Counted from the first letter of the stretch, positions 9,972-19,262 are shown. The stretch: DNA of 64,000 nt from Prevotella sp. 10(H) (GCF_000711235.1 NZ_JOMI01000007.1:832490-896489), one strand, 5' to 3'. The notes: a model not told the origin generated them from the sequence alone. Made by a program: numbers and translations.

Positions 9972-10006
9972 AAAAATGTTGTAAGGAATTTTCTTACAAC
10001 ATTTTT
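9972..10006. terminator. Bidirectional terminator between convergent genes
   Basis: A perfect 14-bp stem (AAAAATGTTGTAAG with CTTACAACATTTTT) closes a 7-base loop. It has A-rich and T-rich flanks on both sides, so it can end transcription of both the barrel gene (+) and the small gene at 10018 (-). Confidence 0.85.
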
Positions 10007-10017
10007 ATATTTTGTCT

Positions 10018-10302
10018 TTAGCATACGCCGAAATCTTCATCTTTATTCTCCTTCATTTTCGGTTCCTGTATCTTAGGGTCACCTATTTCCGGATCAATTT
10101 TCTCAGGATTTTTCTTATCCGGATCTACAGGTACTTCCGGAACACGCGGCTCTTTCCTTTCAGGTTGATTATCATCGTTATACGGTTGGTCTACCATTTT
10201 GAGCGGAATATTTTGAGGTTCCTTTTGCGGTGGATTATCTACAGTGCCCTTAGGCATCATATCGGGCATACCTTCAGTCGGTCTTTGGTGAAATGTTGAC
10301 AT
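10018..10302 (-). CDS. Small proline-rich, highly charged protein
   Basis: The 94-residue product is low in complexity: about one residue in five is proline, and Lys, Glu and Asp make up much of the rest, in patterns such as PEVPVDPDKK and DPEIGDPKIQEP. It has no signal peptide or membrane segment from the ATG chosen at 10302, and the only Cys is the last residue (DEDFGVC). I chose this ATG over an upstream TTG-type extension to 10353 because the extension reads as unrelated hydrophobic sequence. Disorder is likely. Function unknown. It converges on the barrel gene across a strong terminator. Confidence 0.55.
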   Translation of the reverse strand: MSTFHQRPTEGMPDMMPKGTVDNPPQKEPQNIPLKMVDQPYNDDNQPERKEPRVPEVPVDPDKKNPEKIDPEIGDPKIQEPKMKENKDEDFGVC

Positions 10303-10420
10303 GTCTCTAAAATTTATGATTAATACAATTACATTACTAATAGAGAACAACATTCAACACTAAATGGTTTCTGGTAGGTAGTTAATATATACTTAATGCA
10401 ATGTTAAGAAAGACAATGGA

Positions 10421-10717
10421 TTAATATACCCATTGTCCGGTATCGGTACTCCATAATATACCGTTTATAATAAACAGTATTACCAATATCTGAAATAATA
10501 TAGCAGCTGAGAGCAATACAAAACTGAGTATTGTAAACTCTTTCAGATGCTTTAGTGCATAATAGAGACAAAACAGAATCTGTATAGATATTATGCTGCT
10601 GGAAATTAAAGCAGAATAAAAATCTGTTTTTGTCAGATAAAAATTATGGTTAATAACTAGTACAATAGCCAAGATTACAAAAGTAAATGCAAGGTTTAGT
10701 AATGAAAATTTATTCAT
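10421..10717 (-). CDS. Small three-helix membrane protein
   Basis: The 98-residue product has three long hydrophobic segments (about residues 5-25, 36-57 and 64-88) joined by short polar loops, and ends WSTDTGQWVY. No catalytic or binding motif is visible and I do not recognise a family. A TAnnTTTG box sits 37 bp upstream of the ATG, which supports expression as its own unit. Confidence 0.6.
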   Translation of the reverse strand: MNKFSLLNLAFTFVILAIVLVINHNFYLTKTDFYSALISSSIISIQILFCLYYALKHLKEFTILSFVLLSAAILFQILVILFIINGILWSTDTGQWVY

Positions 10718-10753
10718 GATTGTCTCGGATTATATGGGCAATAATTACATGAA

Positions 10754-10761
10754 CAAATATA
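10754..10761 (-). promoter_or_regulatory. Predicted -7 box (TATATTTG) for the gene ending at 10421
   Basis: On the minus strand TATATTTG matches TAnnTTTG and lies 36 bp before the ATG at 10717. Confidence 0.45.
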
Positions 10762-10854
10762 CTAAATTGATTTGATGCAGTGTCTTTTTAACGCATATAA
10801 AATCCTGACAGAAAGATTTATTTTGTCACGATTTCTATTTATAAGATAATTTAT

Positions 10855-11478
10855 CTATTTATTCAGATTGGGAAACCACCGTGCCTCTTCCATTATTCGC
10901 ACAAAGTCTTCTTTGGTCTCTTGCCGGTTCCAGTCTCTTTGCAGTTCACATGCCAATTGTGCAAGGCTAGTCAGATGTGCTCCTGCTTGTTCAACACGCC
11001 TCAAACCGCATTCGTGAGCAATGACTGAAGTACCACCTACACAATCCACGACCGGATAAACTTCGAAGCCCTCGCGGATAGCATCGATAGTAGGAAAAGT
11101 CAGACATGCTTCTGTCCAGAGTGCAGCCATAAGTATTTTCTTTCTGTTTGTTGCATGCACTGCTTCGTAGAATTCTTTGTCTTCCCATGCATTTATTGTA
11201 GTGCGGTCGTAAGATACGATATCTCCCAGCTTGTCTTTTATCTGTGGTATTGTATCTTTATTAGCTCCTGTTCTTACATTCACTGTCGATAATATCACCG
11301 GTAGGTTAAATGCTTGTGCCAACTCGGCCAATACACCCATGTTCATGATTAAATCCCTTTTATCCATTGAGTTAATGGATGTAATCTGAATCGGCTGGTA
11401 ATCGATGATAAGAAGAACTGAATTTTCTGGTGAAATGAGAGGGTCAGTTTGCGGGTCTCTCTTTGGGTAACTGCTCAT
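10855..11478 (-). CDS. Isochorismatase-family cysteine hydrolase (YcaC-like)
   Basis: The 207-residue protein has the isochorismatase-like fold. A strand ends in the catalytic Asp (VLLIIDYQP), a Lys/Asp-rich segment lies in the middle (NAWEDKEFYEAV), and the probable nucleophile Cys follows in ALWTEACLTFPTIDA, where YcaC-type enzymes have their TExC motif. The following GGTSVIAHECGLRR matches the second family block. Enzymes of this superfamily hydrolyse C-N or ether bonds in small molecules; the substrate is unknown. It stands alone between the two-component system and a small membrane protein. Confidence 0.85.
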   Translation of the reverse strand: MSSYPKRDPQTDPLISPENSVLLIIDYQPIQITSINSMDKRDLIMNMGVLAELAQAFNLPVILSTVNVRTGANKDTIPQIKDKLGDIVSYDRTTINAWEDKEFYEAVHATNRKKILMAALWTEACLTFPTIDAIREGFEVYPVVDCVGGTSVIAHECGLRRVEQAGAHLTSLAQLACELQRDWNRQETKEDFVRIMEEARWFPNLNK

Positions 11479-11558
11479 ACTATTCTATTTTAATTATTTA
11501 TTGAAATAGAACAATAGAGATTCAGTAAAAGTTTAATTGTTTGTATATGAATTGGTTG

Positions 11559-12236
11559 TTAAAATATCATTTTATATCCTATACCCCTGATGTTTATTAT
11601 TTGTATCCTTGAATCAAGTGAGAGTTTCTTGCGTAATTTTACAATAAATACATGCAGGCTTCGGGTATTGAAAAAGCTATCATCGCCCCACAGTTCGAGC
11701 AGTACAGCTTTATTCTCCACTATATTATTCTGATTTGAGCAAAGGTGCTCCAATATCGCCGCTTCGCGGTGTGAGAGGAGTTCGGTCTTTTGCGGGTGGA
11801 TAAGTTTTTGCATCAGAGGGTCGAAGGTATATTCCCCAATCTGATATACTTTGTTTTCCGGTTCTTTGCTGTGTACACGGTTTAACAAAGCCTTTATGCG
11901 CACAATAAGTTCATCCATTCCGAAAGGCTTTTTAAGATAATCATTACCGCCGATTTCGAAACCTTGAACTACATCGTCTGTTTTCGATTTTGCACTGAGG
12001 AAAAGGATAGGCGTCTGTTTATCTGTTTGTCTTATCAGTTGAGTCATACTGAAACCGTCAAGCTTAGGCATCATAATATCGGCAACAACAATATCCGGAT
12101 TCAGTTTGTAAAACATTTCCAGTCCTTCTTTTCCGTTTGTAGCACAATCTACCTTAAATTTCCTCTTTTCCAGAGTTTCTTTAATTATCATTGCCAATGA
12201 CGGCTCGTCTTCTACCAGCAATACTTTTATGTTCAT
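11559..12236 (-). CDS. OmpR-family response regulator
   Basis: The 225-residue protein has an N-terminal receiver domain with the acidic pair (Glu9, Asp10), the phospho-acceptor Asp53 in VADIMMPK, and the Lys of the YLKKPF loop. A C-terminal winged helix (about residues 130-225) follows, with the transactivation loop and a wing ending in IINIRGIGYKM. It binds DNA as a dimer after phosphorylation. Its ATG overlaps the stop of the sensor kinase gene by four bases, so the two form one operon. The target genes cannot be read here. Confidence 0.93.
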   Translation of the reverse strand: MNIKVLLVEDEPSLAMIIKETLEKRKFKVDCATNGKEGLEMFYKLNPDIVVADIMMPKLDGFSMTQLIRQTDKQTPILFLSAKSKTDDVVQGFEIGGNDYLKKPFGMDELIVRIKALLNRVHSKEPENKVYQIGEYTFDPLMQKLIHPQKTELLSHREAAILEHLCSNQNNIVENKAVLLELWGDDSFFNTRSLHVFIVKLRKKLSLDSRIQIINIRGIGYKMIF

Positions 12237-13612
12237 GGTATTATTATTTTAAAGCAAGTGCCTTTTCCCTCTGTGCTGTCCACTTTTATTTTCCACCCGT
12301 GTTTGTCTATTATTGTTTTCACATAATACAGGCCTAGTCCGTATCCCTTTACTTCGTGGATATTTCCCGTAGGCACCCTGTAGAACTTATCGAATATTTT
12401 ATCTAGCGAATTAGCAGGGATTCCTATTCCGTCATCGCATACAGAAATGATCGTCTGTCTGTTTTCTGTATATGCCGATAGCTTTATATTCACACTTTCA
12501 GGAGAATATTTTACTGCATTTTCGACAAGGTTATTTATCAGGTTACCGAAATGAAGCCGATCGGCTTTAACTAATAAGTTTTCAGGTTTTATTTCTATTT
12601 CGAATGATACGGGTTTCGAAGTATTCAGTAATATCTGATTCTTACTGTTTTCGAACAAGCTTTTCAATTCTATATCTACGAGAGAAAGTCGGAGATTTTT
12701 CCGTTCTTCTACCGACATGGTCAGTATCTGCTCTACAAGGCTGTTGAGATACATCAGTTGCTCTTTAGATATATTCAGATATTTATCCCGTTTTTCTGGT
12801 TCGTCACTTGCTCCGAAATTCTGTAAGGCATCTACAGCAGCATATGTTACAGATATAGGGGTTTTCAGTTCGTGCGTCATATTATTAACGAAGTCACTTT
12901 TTATTTCGTCTATTGTCTTTTGCTTTAATATAATTTTCAGTAGATACAAATAGGAGATAATCAGTAATGCAATCATCAGTACGGAAATACTCACAAGTCC
13001 CAGCATATCTTTGAAAATATGCCATTTAGGCTCTTTCATGTATACGATGTATGCTTCTTTGTTCTCATCAGTAAAGGCAAATACATATTTTTCATATTTG
13101 CTTTGATCGAAGTCTTTAATATTAGGATTTGGCGAACTGTCATTTATATTGGTACGATATACCAGATAATAAGGTATTTTAATACCCAACTGTTTAAATT
13201 CGGCTTTCAAAAGGCTGTCATACCTTGCAATATCGATAGATTTAAGGGAATCTATCGTAAGGTGAAAGCCCTGTTGTACCGAAACGTTCATTGTGTTGGC
13301 ATCACTCCAGATAATTTTCCCGTCTTTTTTATTGTTTTGTATCCTTACCACTACATCGGGCATACGTTCCTGTTGGCGTGCCATGATGCCTTTCATGTTT
13401 TGCTTTGGTAAAGAATCTGAGTCTGCGTGTATGTCATTGATTCGTATAGCTATTTCTTTAAAGTCGGCATTGTTCATAGCATGCATAATAGCTGTTTCCA
13501 TTTTTCTATACTGCTCGTTGTAAAAATTAACAAGCCAGTAGACCTGATAACTGCATACAAGAACCAGTAGGCCAAGAATGACGAAAGCTATAAATTTGAA
13601 GCGGAATTTCAT
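12233..13612 (-). CDS. Sensor histidine kinase (two-component system)
   Basis: The 459-residue kinase has an N-terminal transmembrane helix (residues 7-28), a periplasmic sensor region of about 175 residues, and a second transmembrane helix near residue 210. The HisKA domain follows with His247 in NNMTHELKTPIS, then an HATPase_c domain with the N box (NLVENAVKYSPE), the G1 box (CDDGIGIP), the F box and the G2 box (GYGLGLYYVK). The periplasmic part does not resemble a known sensor domain that I can name. It is the first gene of the operon, 24 bp after a TAnnTTTG box, and its partner regulator follows with a 4-bp overlap. Confidence 0.93.
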   Translation of the reverse strand: MKFRFKFIAFVILGLLVLVCSYQVYWLVNFYNEQYRKMETAIMHAMNNADFKEIAIRINDIHADSDSLPKQNMKGIMARQQERMPDVVVRIQNNKKDGKIIWSDANTMNVSVQQGFHLTIDSLKSIDIARYDSLLKAEFKQLGIKIPYYLVYRTNINDSSPNPNIKDFDQSKYEKYVFAFTDENKEAYIVYMKEPKWHIFKDMLGLVSISVLMIALLIISYLYLLKIILKQKTIDEIKSDFVNNMTHELKTPISVTYAAVDALQNFGASDEPEKRDKYLNISKEQLMYLNSLVEQILTMSVEERKNLRLSLVDIELKSLFENSKNQILLNTSKPVSFEIEIKPENLLVKADRLHFGNLINNLVENAVKYSPESVNIKLSAYTENRQTIISVCDDGIGIPANSLDKIFDKFYRVPTGNIHEVKGYGLGLYYVKTIIDKHGWKIKVDSTEGKGTCFKIIIP

Positions 13613-13636
13613 GTGCCGTAATTATTCTGATAATGG

Positions 13637-13644
13637 CAAAAATA
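13637..13644 (-). promoter_or_regulatory. Predicted -7 box (TATTTTTG) of the two-component operon
   Basis: On the minus strand TATTTTTG matches TAnnTTTG and lies 24 bp before the kinase ATG. The remaining spacer up to 13849 separates it from the divergent ileS promoter. Confidence 0.5.
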
Positions 13645-13784
13645 GTCAATCATTATGAAATTTCGAATATCAATAACACTATATAACACTAAGATAATTT
13701 AAGGTCAGATCAATTATTCTCTTAAGGACGGATTAAAACTGTTCAACAGTTCTTAAGGTATACTAATAAACTTGTCTGTTGTAA

Positions 13785-13814
13785 CTTGTAACTCATAACT
13801 TTTCATTATCTTTG
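13785..13814 (+). promoter_or_regulatory. Predicted ileS promoter (CTTG, 18 bp, TATCTTTG)
   Basis: TATCTTTG at 13807-13814 fits the Bacteroidetes -7 box. A TTG at 13786-13788 lies 18 bases upstream, near the -33 spacing of 19. The ATG of ileS is 35 bp further on. Confidence 0.6.
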
Positions 13815-13849
13815 CCCTCAATTTTTTAAAAGCATGTATTAATCACACT

Positions 13850-16800
13850 ATGAGTAAGCAGTTTTCTGAATACAATCGTTTTAACCTTTCCGATATCAAT
13901 AAAGAGATATTAGAGAAATGGGATAAAGAGAACATATTTCAGCAGAGTCTGGATGTACGTGCCGGAGCTCCGTCGTTTGTTTTCTACGAGGGACCGCCGT
14001 CTGCAAACGGAATGCCCGGTATTCACCATGTAATGGCGCGTGCTGTAAAAGATATTTTCTGCCGTTACAAAACAATGAAAGGTTTTCTTGTAAACCGTAA
14101 GGCCGGATGGGACACCCATGGCTTACCTGTGGAAATTGCTGTAGAAAAGAAACTGGGTATTACCAAAGAAGACATAGGTAAAAAGATATCAGTTGAAGAA
14201 TATAACAATGCCTGCCGTAAGGAGGTGATGAAATATACTGAAGAGTGGGAAACCCTGACCCGCATAATGGGATACTGGGTGGATATGAACGACCCGTATA
14301 TCACTTACGACAGCCGATATATGGAAACTCTTTGGTTCCTGCTGAAAGAGTTATATAAGAAGGGGTATCTCTATAAAGGATATACGATACAACCATACTC
14401 GCCTGCTGCGGGTACCGGACTCAGTACACATGAGTTGAACCAGCCGGGTGCATACCGCGATGTAAAGGATACAACTTGTGTTGCGCAGTTTAAGATAAAA
14501 ACGCCTAAAGACGAAATGGCTCAGTTCGGTGATCCTTACTTCCTTGCTTGGACGACTACCCCCTGGACATTGCCGTCGAATACAGCTTTGGCTGTAGGGC
14601 CGGATATAACATATGTAGCGGTGCAAAGCTACAACCCGTATACTGGCAAGCCGATGACTGCCGTATTGGCAAAATCGCTTGTTTTCAGTATGTTCAATGA
14701 GAAGGCAAAAGATATCGCACTGGACGATTATAAGCAGGGTGATAAACTTATACCTTACAATATCGTAAAAGAGTGGAAAGGTAAGGAGTTTGCCGGAATG
14801 GAATATGAGCAACTTATCCCGTGGATTAATCCGGGAGAGAACGCCTTTAAAGTGCTTGTCGGAGATTTCGTAACAACTGAGGATGGTACGGGTATCGTGC
14901 ACGTGTCACCGACTTTCGGCGCTGATGATGCTAAGATAGCAAAGGAAAATAATGTACCCGCTATGATGCTGCTCGACAAGGACGGCAATCGACGTCCGAT
15001 GGTAGACCTTACGGGTAAGTATTTCAAACTGCAAGACTTAGATTCTACCTTTGTAAAAGAAAAAGTAAACGTAGATTTATATAAAGAATACGCAGGCCGC
15101 TATGTGAAGAATGAATATGATGACACATTGCCTGTCGATGCCAATACGCTGGATATAGACCTCAGCGTAATGCTCAAGTTGGATAATAAGGCATTCAAAA
15201 TAGAGCGTCAGGTGCATAATTATCCGCACTGTTGGCGTACTGACAAGCCTGTATTGTATTATCCGCTAGATAGCTGGTTTATACGTACCACTGCTGCCCG
15301 CGAACGTCTGATAGAATTGAATAAGACTATCAACTGGAAACCTGAATCTACAGGTTCGGGACGTTTCGGCAAGTGGCTCGAAAACCTGCAAGACTGGAAT
15401 CTCAGTCGCAGCCGTTACTGGGGTACTCCGCTGCCTATATGGCGCACCGAAGACGGCAAGGAAGAAAAATGCATAGGTTCGATAAAGGAACTTTACGAAG
15501 AAATGCAGAAAGCTGTTGATGCGGGAGTAATGGACGAAATACCTTGGAAAGGATTTGAAATAGCAAATATGGATAAGGCAAACTATGAAAAGATAGATTT
15601 GCATCGTCCGTATGTAGATAATATCATTTTGGTTTCCGATTCGGGCAAGCCGATGAAACGCGAAACCGACCTTATCGACGTTTGGTTCGATTCGGGAGCT
15701 ATGCCGTTTGCACAGGTATTTTATCCGAATATCAGTGAAGACGAATTTGCAAAGATTTATCCTGCCGATTTCATAGCCGAAGGTGTAGATCAGACCCGCG
15801 GATGGTTCTTTACATTGCATGCCATATCTACAATGGTGAAAGATAGCATATCTTTCAAAAATGTAGTTTCCAACGGGCTTGTACTGGATAAGAACGGCAA
15901 TAAGATGTCGAAGAGCCGTGGCAATGGAGTAGACCCGTTTGCGACAATAGAGCAATATGGTTCCGACCCATTGCGCTGGTATATGATAACCAACGCTTCA
16001 CCTTGGGATAACCTCAAATTCGATATAGAGGGAGTTGAAGAAGTGCGCCGTAAATTCTTCGGAACATTATACAATACTTACTCGTTTTTTGCCTTGTATG
16101 CCAATGTGGATAAGTTTTCTTTTGCAGAAAAGGAAATACCTGTTGCTGAACGGCCGGAAATAGACCGTTGGATAATATCATTGCTCAACACACTTGTAAA
16201 AGATGTGGACGAGTATTACGAAACATATGAGCCTACCAAGGCCGGACGTGCTATATCGGATTTTGTGAATGACAACGTTAGTAATTGGTATGTACGCCTC
16301 AACCGTAAACGTTTCTGGGGTGGAGAAATGACGAAGGACAAGCTTTCTGCATATCAGACTTTATATACTTGTCTGGAAACAATTGCAAAACTTATGTCGC
16401 CGATATCTCCGTTCTATGCGGATAAATTGTTCTGTGATCTCATTTCGGTTACTGGAAGGGAGAACATGTCATCCGTGCATCTCGCTAATTTCCCTGCTTA
16501 TGAACCATCGGTAGTTGATAAGCGTTTAGAGGAACGTATGCAAATTGCACAGGATATTTCTTCTGCTGTACTTGCGCTTCGCCGCAAAGAAAGTGTGAAA
16601 GTCCGTCAGCCGCTTATGCAGATAATGATACCGATACTCAACGACAGGCAGCGCGAAGATATAGAAGCTGTAAGCGATCTAATACTGAACGAGGTAAATG
16701 TAAAAGAACTCAAATATGTTGACGATTCGAGCGGAGTGTTTATAAAGAAGATTAAGGCTAACTTTAAAATGTTAGGTCCTCGATATGGATATATGATGAA

Positions 16801-17263
16801 AACACTGGCGGCTGTTATTGAATATATGAGCCAAGAAGAGATTCGTTGCTTAGAACAGGGTGGAACTTATCCTTTAACGGTAGGAAACGAACAGGCTGTA
16901 ATCCATCTATCAGATGTTGAAATCACAACATCTGATATACCAGGCTGGCTGGTTGCTGCTGCAGGAAAGTTGACCGTAGCGCTTGATGTGACAATAACCG
17001 ACGATTTGCGCAAAGAGGGTATTGCCCGCGAACTGGTAAACCGTATACAGAATATACGGAAGTCAAGCGGCTTTGAAATAACAGACAGGATAAATATAAG
17101 AATTTCTGAAAATGAGCAAATAAAAAGCGCTATTTTGGAATATAAGGAATATATTGCCTCACAGGTGCTTGCCGATAATATCGAGTTTGCAAATGTGGAA
17201 AACGGCATGGAAATTGACATGGACGACTATATTTTACATCTCACAGTAGAGAAAGTCGGATAA
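13850..17263 (+). CDS. ileS: Isoleucyl-tRNA synthetase, type 2, with swapped GIHH signature
   Basis: The 1137-residue enzyme charges tRNA-Ile and proofreads valine in a CP1 editing domain (about residues 190-420, with TTTPWTLPSNTA and the GTGIVHVSPTFGADD region). The size, the RRAGWDTHGLPVE-like block (here RKAGWDTHGLPVE), and the absence of a C-terminal zinc-binding Cys cluster place it with the eukaryote-like IleRS2 group. KMSKS is intact (residues 685-689). The class I HxGH motif is not: residues 57-60 read Gly-Ile-His-His after ANGMP, where IleRS2 enzymes usually have His-x-Gly-His. The His and Gly appear exchanged, a variant reported in mupirocin hyper-resistant IleRS2. No frameshift is visible and the gene is undoubtedly essential. 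Confidence 0.97.
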   Translation: MSKQFSEYNRFNLSDINKEILEKWDKENIFQQSLDVRAGAPSFVFYEGPPSANGMPGIHHVMARAVKDIFCRYKTMKGFLVNRKAGWDTHGLPVEIAVEKKLGITKEDIGKKISVEEYNNACRKEVMKYTEEWETLTRIMGYWVDMNDPYITYDSRYMETLWFLLKELYKKGYLYKGYTIQPYSPAAGTGLSTHELNQPGAYRDVKDTTCVAQFKIKTPKDEMAQFGDPYFLAWTTTPWTLPSNTALAVGPDITYVAVQSYNPYTGKPMTAVLAKSLVFSMFNEKAKDIALDDYKQGDKLIPYNIVKEWKGKEFAGMEYEQLIPWINPGENAFKVLVGDFVTTEDGTGIVHVSPTFGADDAKIAKENNVPAMMLLDKDGNRRPMVDLTGKYFKLQDLDSTFVKEKVNVDLYKEYAGRYVKNEYDDTLPVDANTLDIDLSVMLKLDNKAFKIERQVHNYPHCWRTDKPVLYYPLDSWFIRTTAARERLIELNKTINWKPESTGSGRFGKWLENLQDWNLSRSRYWGTPLPIWRTEDGKEEKCIGSIKELYEEMQKAVDAGVMDEIPWKGFEIANMDKANYEKIDLHRPYVDNIILVSDSGKPMKRETDLIDVWFDSGAMPFAQVFYPNISEDEFAKIYPADFIAEGVDQTRGWFFTLHAISTMVKDSISFKNVVSNGLVLDKNGNKMSKSRGNGVDPFATIEQYGSDPLRWYMITNASPWDNLKFDIEGVEEVRRKFFGTLYNTYSFFALYANVDKFSFAEKEIPVAERPEIDRWIISLLNTLVKDVDEYYETYEPTKAGRAISDFVNDNVSNWYVRLNRKRFWGGEMTKDKLSAYQTLYTCLETIAKLMSPISPFYADKLFCDLISVTGRENMSSVHLANFPAYEPSVVDKRLEERMQIAQDISSAVLALRRKESVKVRQPLMQIMIPILNDRQREDIEAVSDLILNEVNVKELKYVDDSSGVFIKKIKANFKMLGPRYGYMMKTLAAVIEYMSQEEIRCLEQGGTYPLTVGNEQAVIHLSDVEITTSDIPGWLVAAAGKLTVALDVTITDDLRKEGIARELVNRIQNIRKSSGFEITDRINIRISENEQIKSAILEYKEYIASQVLADNIEFANVENGMEIDMDDYILHLTVEKVG

Positions 17264-17319
17264 AAGAATTATCTTTAGTAAAAATAAAACAGGATGTTTA
17301 ACTTTTAAAATGTAAAGTT

Positions 17320-17700
17320 ATGGCAGAAAAGACTAGATACTCTGATGAGGAATTGAACGAATTCCGCGATATTATTCTTGAAAAACTGAACAAGGCTAAA
17401 AAAGAATATGACGAATTAAGGGCGGCTATCACTAATGCCGACGGTAACGACGTAACCGATACATCACCTACATTCAAGGTGTTGGAAGAGGGCGCATCTA
17501 CACTGTCGAAGGAAGAAGCCGGACGTCTGGCACAACGTCAGATGAAGTTTATCCAGAATTTACAATCGGCGCTTATCCGCATCGAAAATAAAACATATGG
17601 TATTTGTCGCGAAACAGGTAAACTTATACCGAAAGAACGCTTGCGCGCTGTTCCGCATGCTACATTGAGTATAGAAGCTAAAAACAGCGGAGTAAAATAA
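17320..17700 (+). CDS. DksA/TraR-family protein with a degenerate zinc finger
   Basis: The 126-residue protein has a long helical N-terminal half (coiled coil of about residues 8-90) and a C-terminal block, TYGICRETGKLIPKERLRA, that aligns with the zinc-finger end of DksA/TraR proteins. Only one Cys (in YGICRE) is present in the whole protein, so a four-Cys zinc site cannot form. The DxxDxA tip of true DksA is also not seen at the coiled-coil turn. It may still enter the RNA polymerase secondary channel, but this is inference. It lies between ileS and lspA on the same strand. Confidence 0.85.
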   Translation: MAEKTRYSDEELNEFRDIILEKLNKAKKEYDELRAAITNADGNDVTDTSPTFKVLEEGASTLSKEEAGRLAQRQMKFIQNLQSALIRIENKTYGICRETGKLIPKERLRAVPHATLSIEAKNSGVK

Positions 17701-17725
17701 TAAGTGCGAGAAGACAAACGAGGGG

Positions 17726-17764
17726 GAAGAAAAAATAGATATAAATATGCTCTGTTTTTTCTTC
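17726..17764 (+). terminator. Possible weak terminator or attenuator
   Basis: A 10-bp inverted repeat (GAAGAAAAAA and TTTTTTCTTC) encloses a 19-base loop between the DksA-like gene and lspA. It is almost all A-T pairs, so it is weak and could simply be chance in this base composition. Confidence 0.25.
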
Positions 17765-17795
17765 ACTTTCTTTACGGGAACAAGTAAAATATAAT

Positions 17796-18428
17796 ATGGA
17801 TAATAAAAACCGCGGACTGATTGCCATTTTTGTTATAGTCTTGGTAATAATCATAGATCAGGTATCTAAAATCTGGGTGAAGACTCATATGTCGCTCTAT
17901 GAAAGTATAGAAATTACCAATTGGTTTAAAATTTATTTTGTTGAAAATCCCGGGATGGCTTTTGGCTGGAAATTCGGAGGAAAACTTTTTCTTTCGCTAT
18001 TCCGTATTGTAGCTATCTTTTTTATCGGTTATTATTTATACAGGCTGGTGCAGCAAGGATATAAAAAAGGTTATATTGCCTGTATTGCTTTGATTCTGGC
18101 CGGAGCATTCGGTAACATTATCGATAGTGTATTTTATGGCGAAATATTCTCGGCTAGCTATCAGGGGCATGTGGCCTCGTTTGTTTCGCTGGGTGAAGGA
18201 TATTCGAGCTGGTTGCATGGCAATGTCGTCGATATGCTTTATTTTCCACTGATAAACGGGACTTTTCCTTCATGGTTCCCTGTGTGGGGTGGAGAAGATT
18301 TTATCTTTTTCAGTCCGATCTTCAATATTGCCGATTCGGCTATTACCGTCGGTATTTTTATTCTTCTGATTTTTTATCGCAAGACATTATCTGTATCTTT
18401 GGAAAAAAAGGATAAAGCTAAAGCCTGA
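17796..18428 (+). CDS. lspA: Lipoprotein signal peptidase II
   Basis: The 210-residue inner-membrane aspartic protease removes signal peptides from lipidated prolipoproteins. Four hydrophobic segments are visible. The two catalytic Asp residues lie in GNIIDSVFYG and FNIADSAITVG, and the family block NPGMAFG is present near residue 50. The protein is longer than the usual 160-170 residues because about 60 residues lie between the two Asp motifs, including GEGYSSWLHGNVVDMLYFP. This insertion is common in Bacteroidetes. The next gene, a predicted lipoprotein, begins 2 bp after its stop, and the ordering lspA then lipoprotein suggests one operon. Confidence 0.93.
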   Translation: MDNKNRGLIAIFVIVLVIIIDQVSKIWVKTHMSLYESIEITNWFKIYFVENPGMAFGWKFGGKLFLSLFRIVAIFFIGYYLYRLVQQGYKKGYIACIALILAGAFGNIIDSVFYGEIFSASYQGHVASFVSLGEGYSSWLHGNVVDMLYFPLINGTFPSWFPVWGGEDFIFFSPIFNIADSAITVGIFILLIFYRKTLSVSLEKKDKAKA

Positions 18429-18430
18429 TT

Positions 18431-19252
18431 ATGCGACGTCCAGTCATTTATCTCATTATCATTATTACGGTTCTTTTCGGTGCATGCGGAAGGAAGCCAC
18501 GTTATGTAATAGATGAAGATAAAATGGCGAATGTGCTTTACGATATACAACTGGCGCAGGCGATATACCGTAGCAATACAGATTTTAGTACCGATGAAAA
18601 AAAAGATGCCCTGCTCAACGGCATCCTGAAAAAATATAATATAACACAAGCAGAACTCGACTCATCGCTTCTTTGGTATTCCGACAATATCGAAATATAT
18701 AACACGATTAACGATTCGGTTGCTTCGCGTTTAAGGGCTAATAGTAACGCGTTGATGGCTGTTCGGAATATGGCTTCATCCGGTAACTTTTCTAATTACC
18801 TTATTCCTCCTTTTTACTATCTGAGTGACCGGAAGCCTACATTGCTATTTAATATCGATTCGTTAAGATTAAAAACGGTCGACTTGCCTAAGTTTAGTTT
18901 AAGTTTCGATGTTCAGGGAATAAATTCTTTGCAGACAGTCGAGGCAGGAATTTTCTTTACATATACGGATACATTAGTAAAAATAATTGTACCTGTAATG
19001 GAGAATACGCATTATGCAATTGCTAAACCTGAACTCGCTGATAGTCTTTTGAAGAATATATCAGGTTATGTACATCTCGATAATAAAGTCAAAGGAATAT
19101 CTCCGGATGTGATTTTGTATAACATCAGTTATAATGATTCAATAACGGCAAGTACTTTACCACCGGATATTCAAATTAAAGATGCATCATTATCGGAGCA
19201 AAATGCTGCTGATAACGAAAAGCAGGATGTTGCCACATCTTCAGTTTTCTAG
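18431..19252 (+). CDS. DUF4296-type lipoprotein
   Basis: The 273-residue protein starts with a lipoprotein signal (hydrophobic stretch then LFGACGRK, lipidated at the Cys). An N-terminal helical domain of about 90 residues follows (MANVLYDIQLAQAIY), the DUF4296 signature found beside lspA across Bacteroidetes. The C-terminal half is beta-rich (LSFDVQGINSLQ). It probably sits at the periplasmic face of a membrane. Function is unknown. It follows lspA by 2 bp, and a small gene begins 10 bp after it. Confidence 0.8.
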   Translation: MRRPVIYLIIIITVLFGACGRKPRYVIDEDKMANVLYDIQLAQAIYRSNTDFSTDEKKDALLNGILKKYNITQAELDSSLLWYSDNIEIYNTINDSVASRLRANSNALMAVRNMASSGNFSNYLIPPFYYLSDRKPTLLFNIDSLRLKTVDLPKFSLSFDVQGINSLQTVEAGIFFTYTDTLVKIIVPVMENTHYAIAKPELADSLLKNISGYVHLDNKVKGISPDVILYNISYNDSITASTLPPDIQIKDASLSEQNAADNEKQDVATSSVF

Positions 19253-19262
19253 GAATAGACAG

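Noticed and set aside
15266..15955. A 229-codon reverse frame inside ileS.
   Set aside because: It has no family signature and lies opposite a strongly conserved coding sequence.
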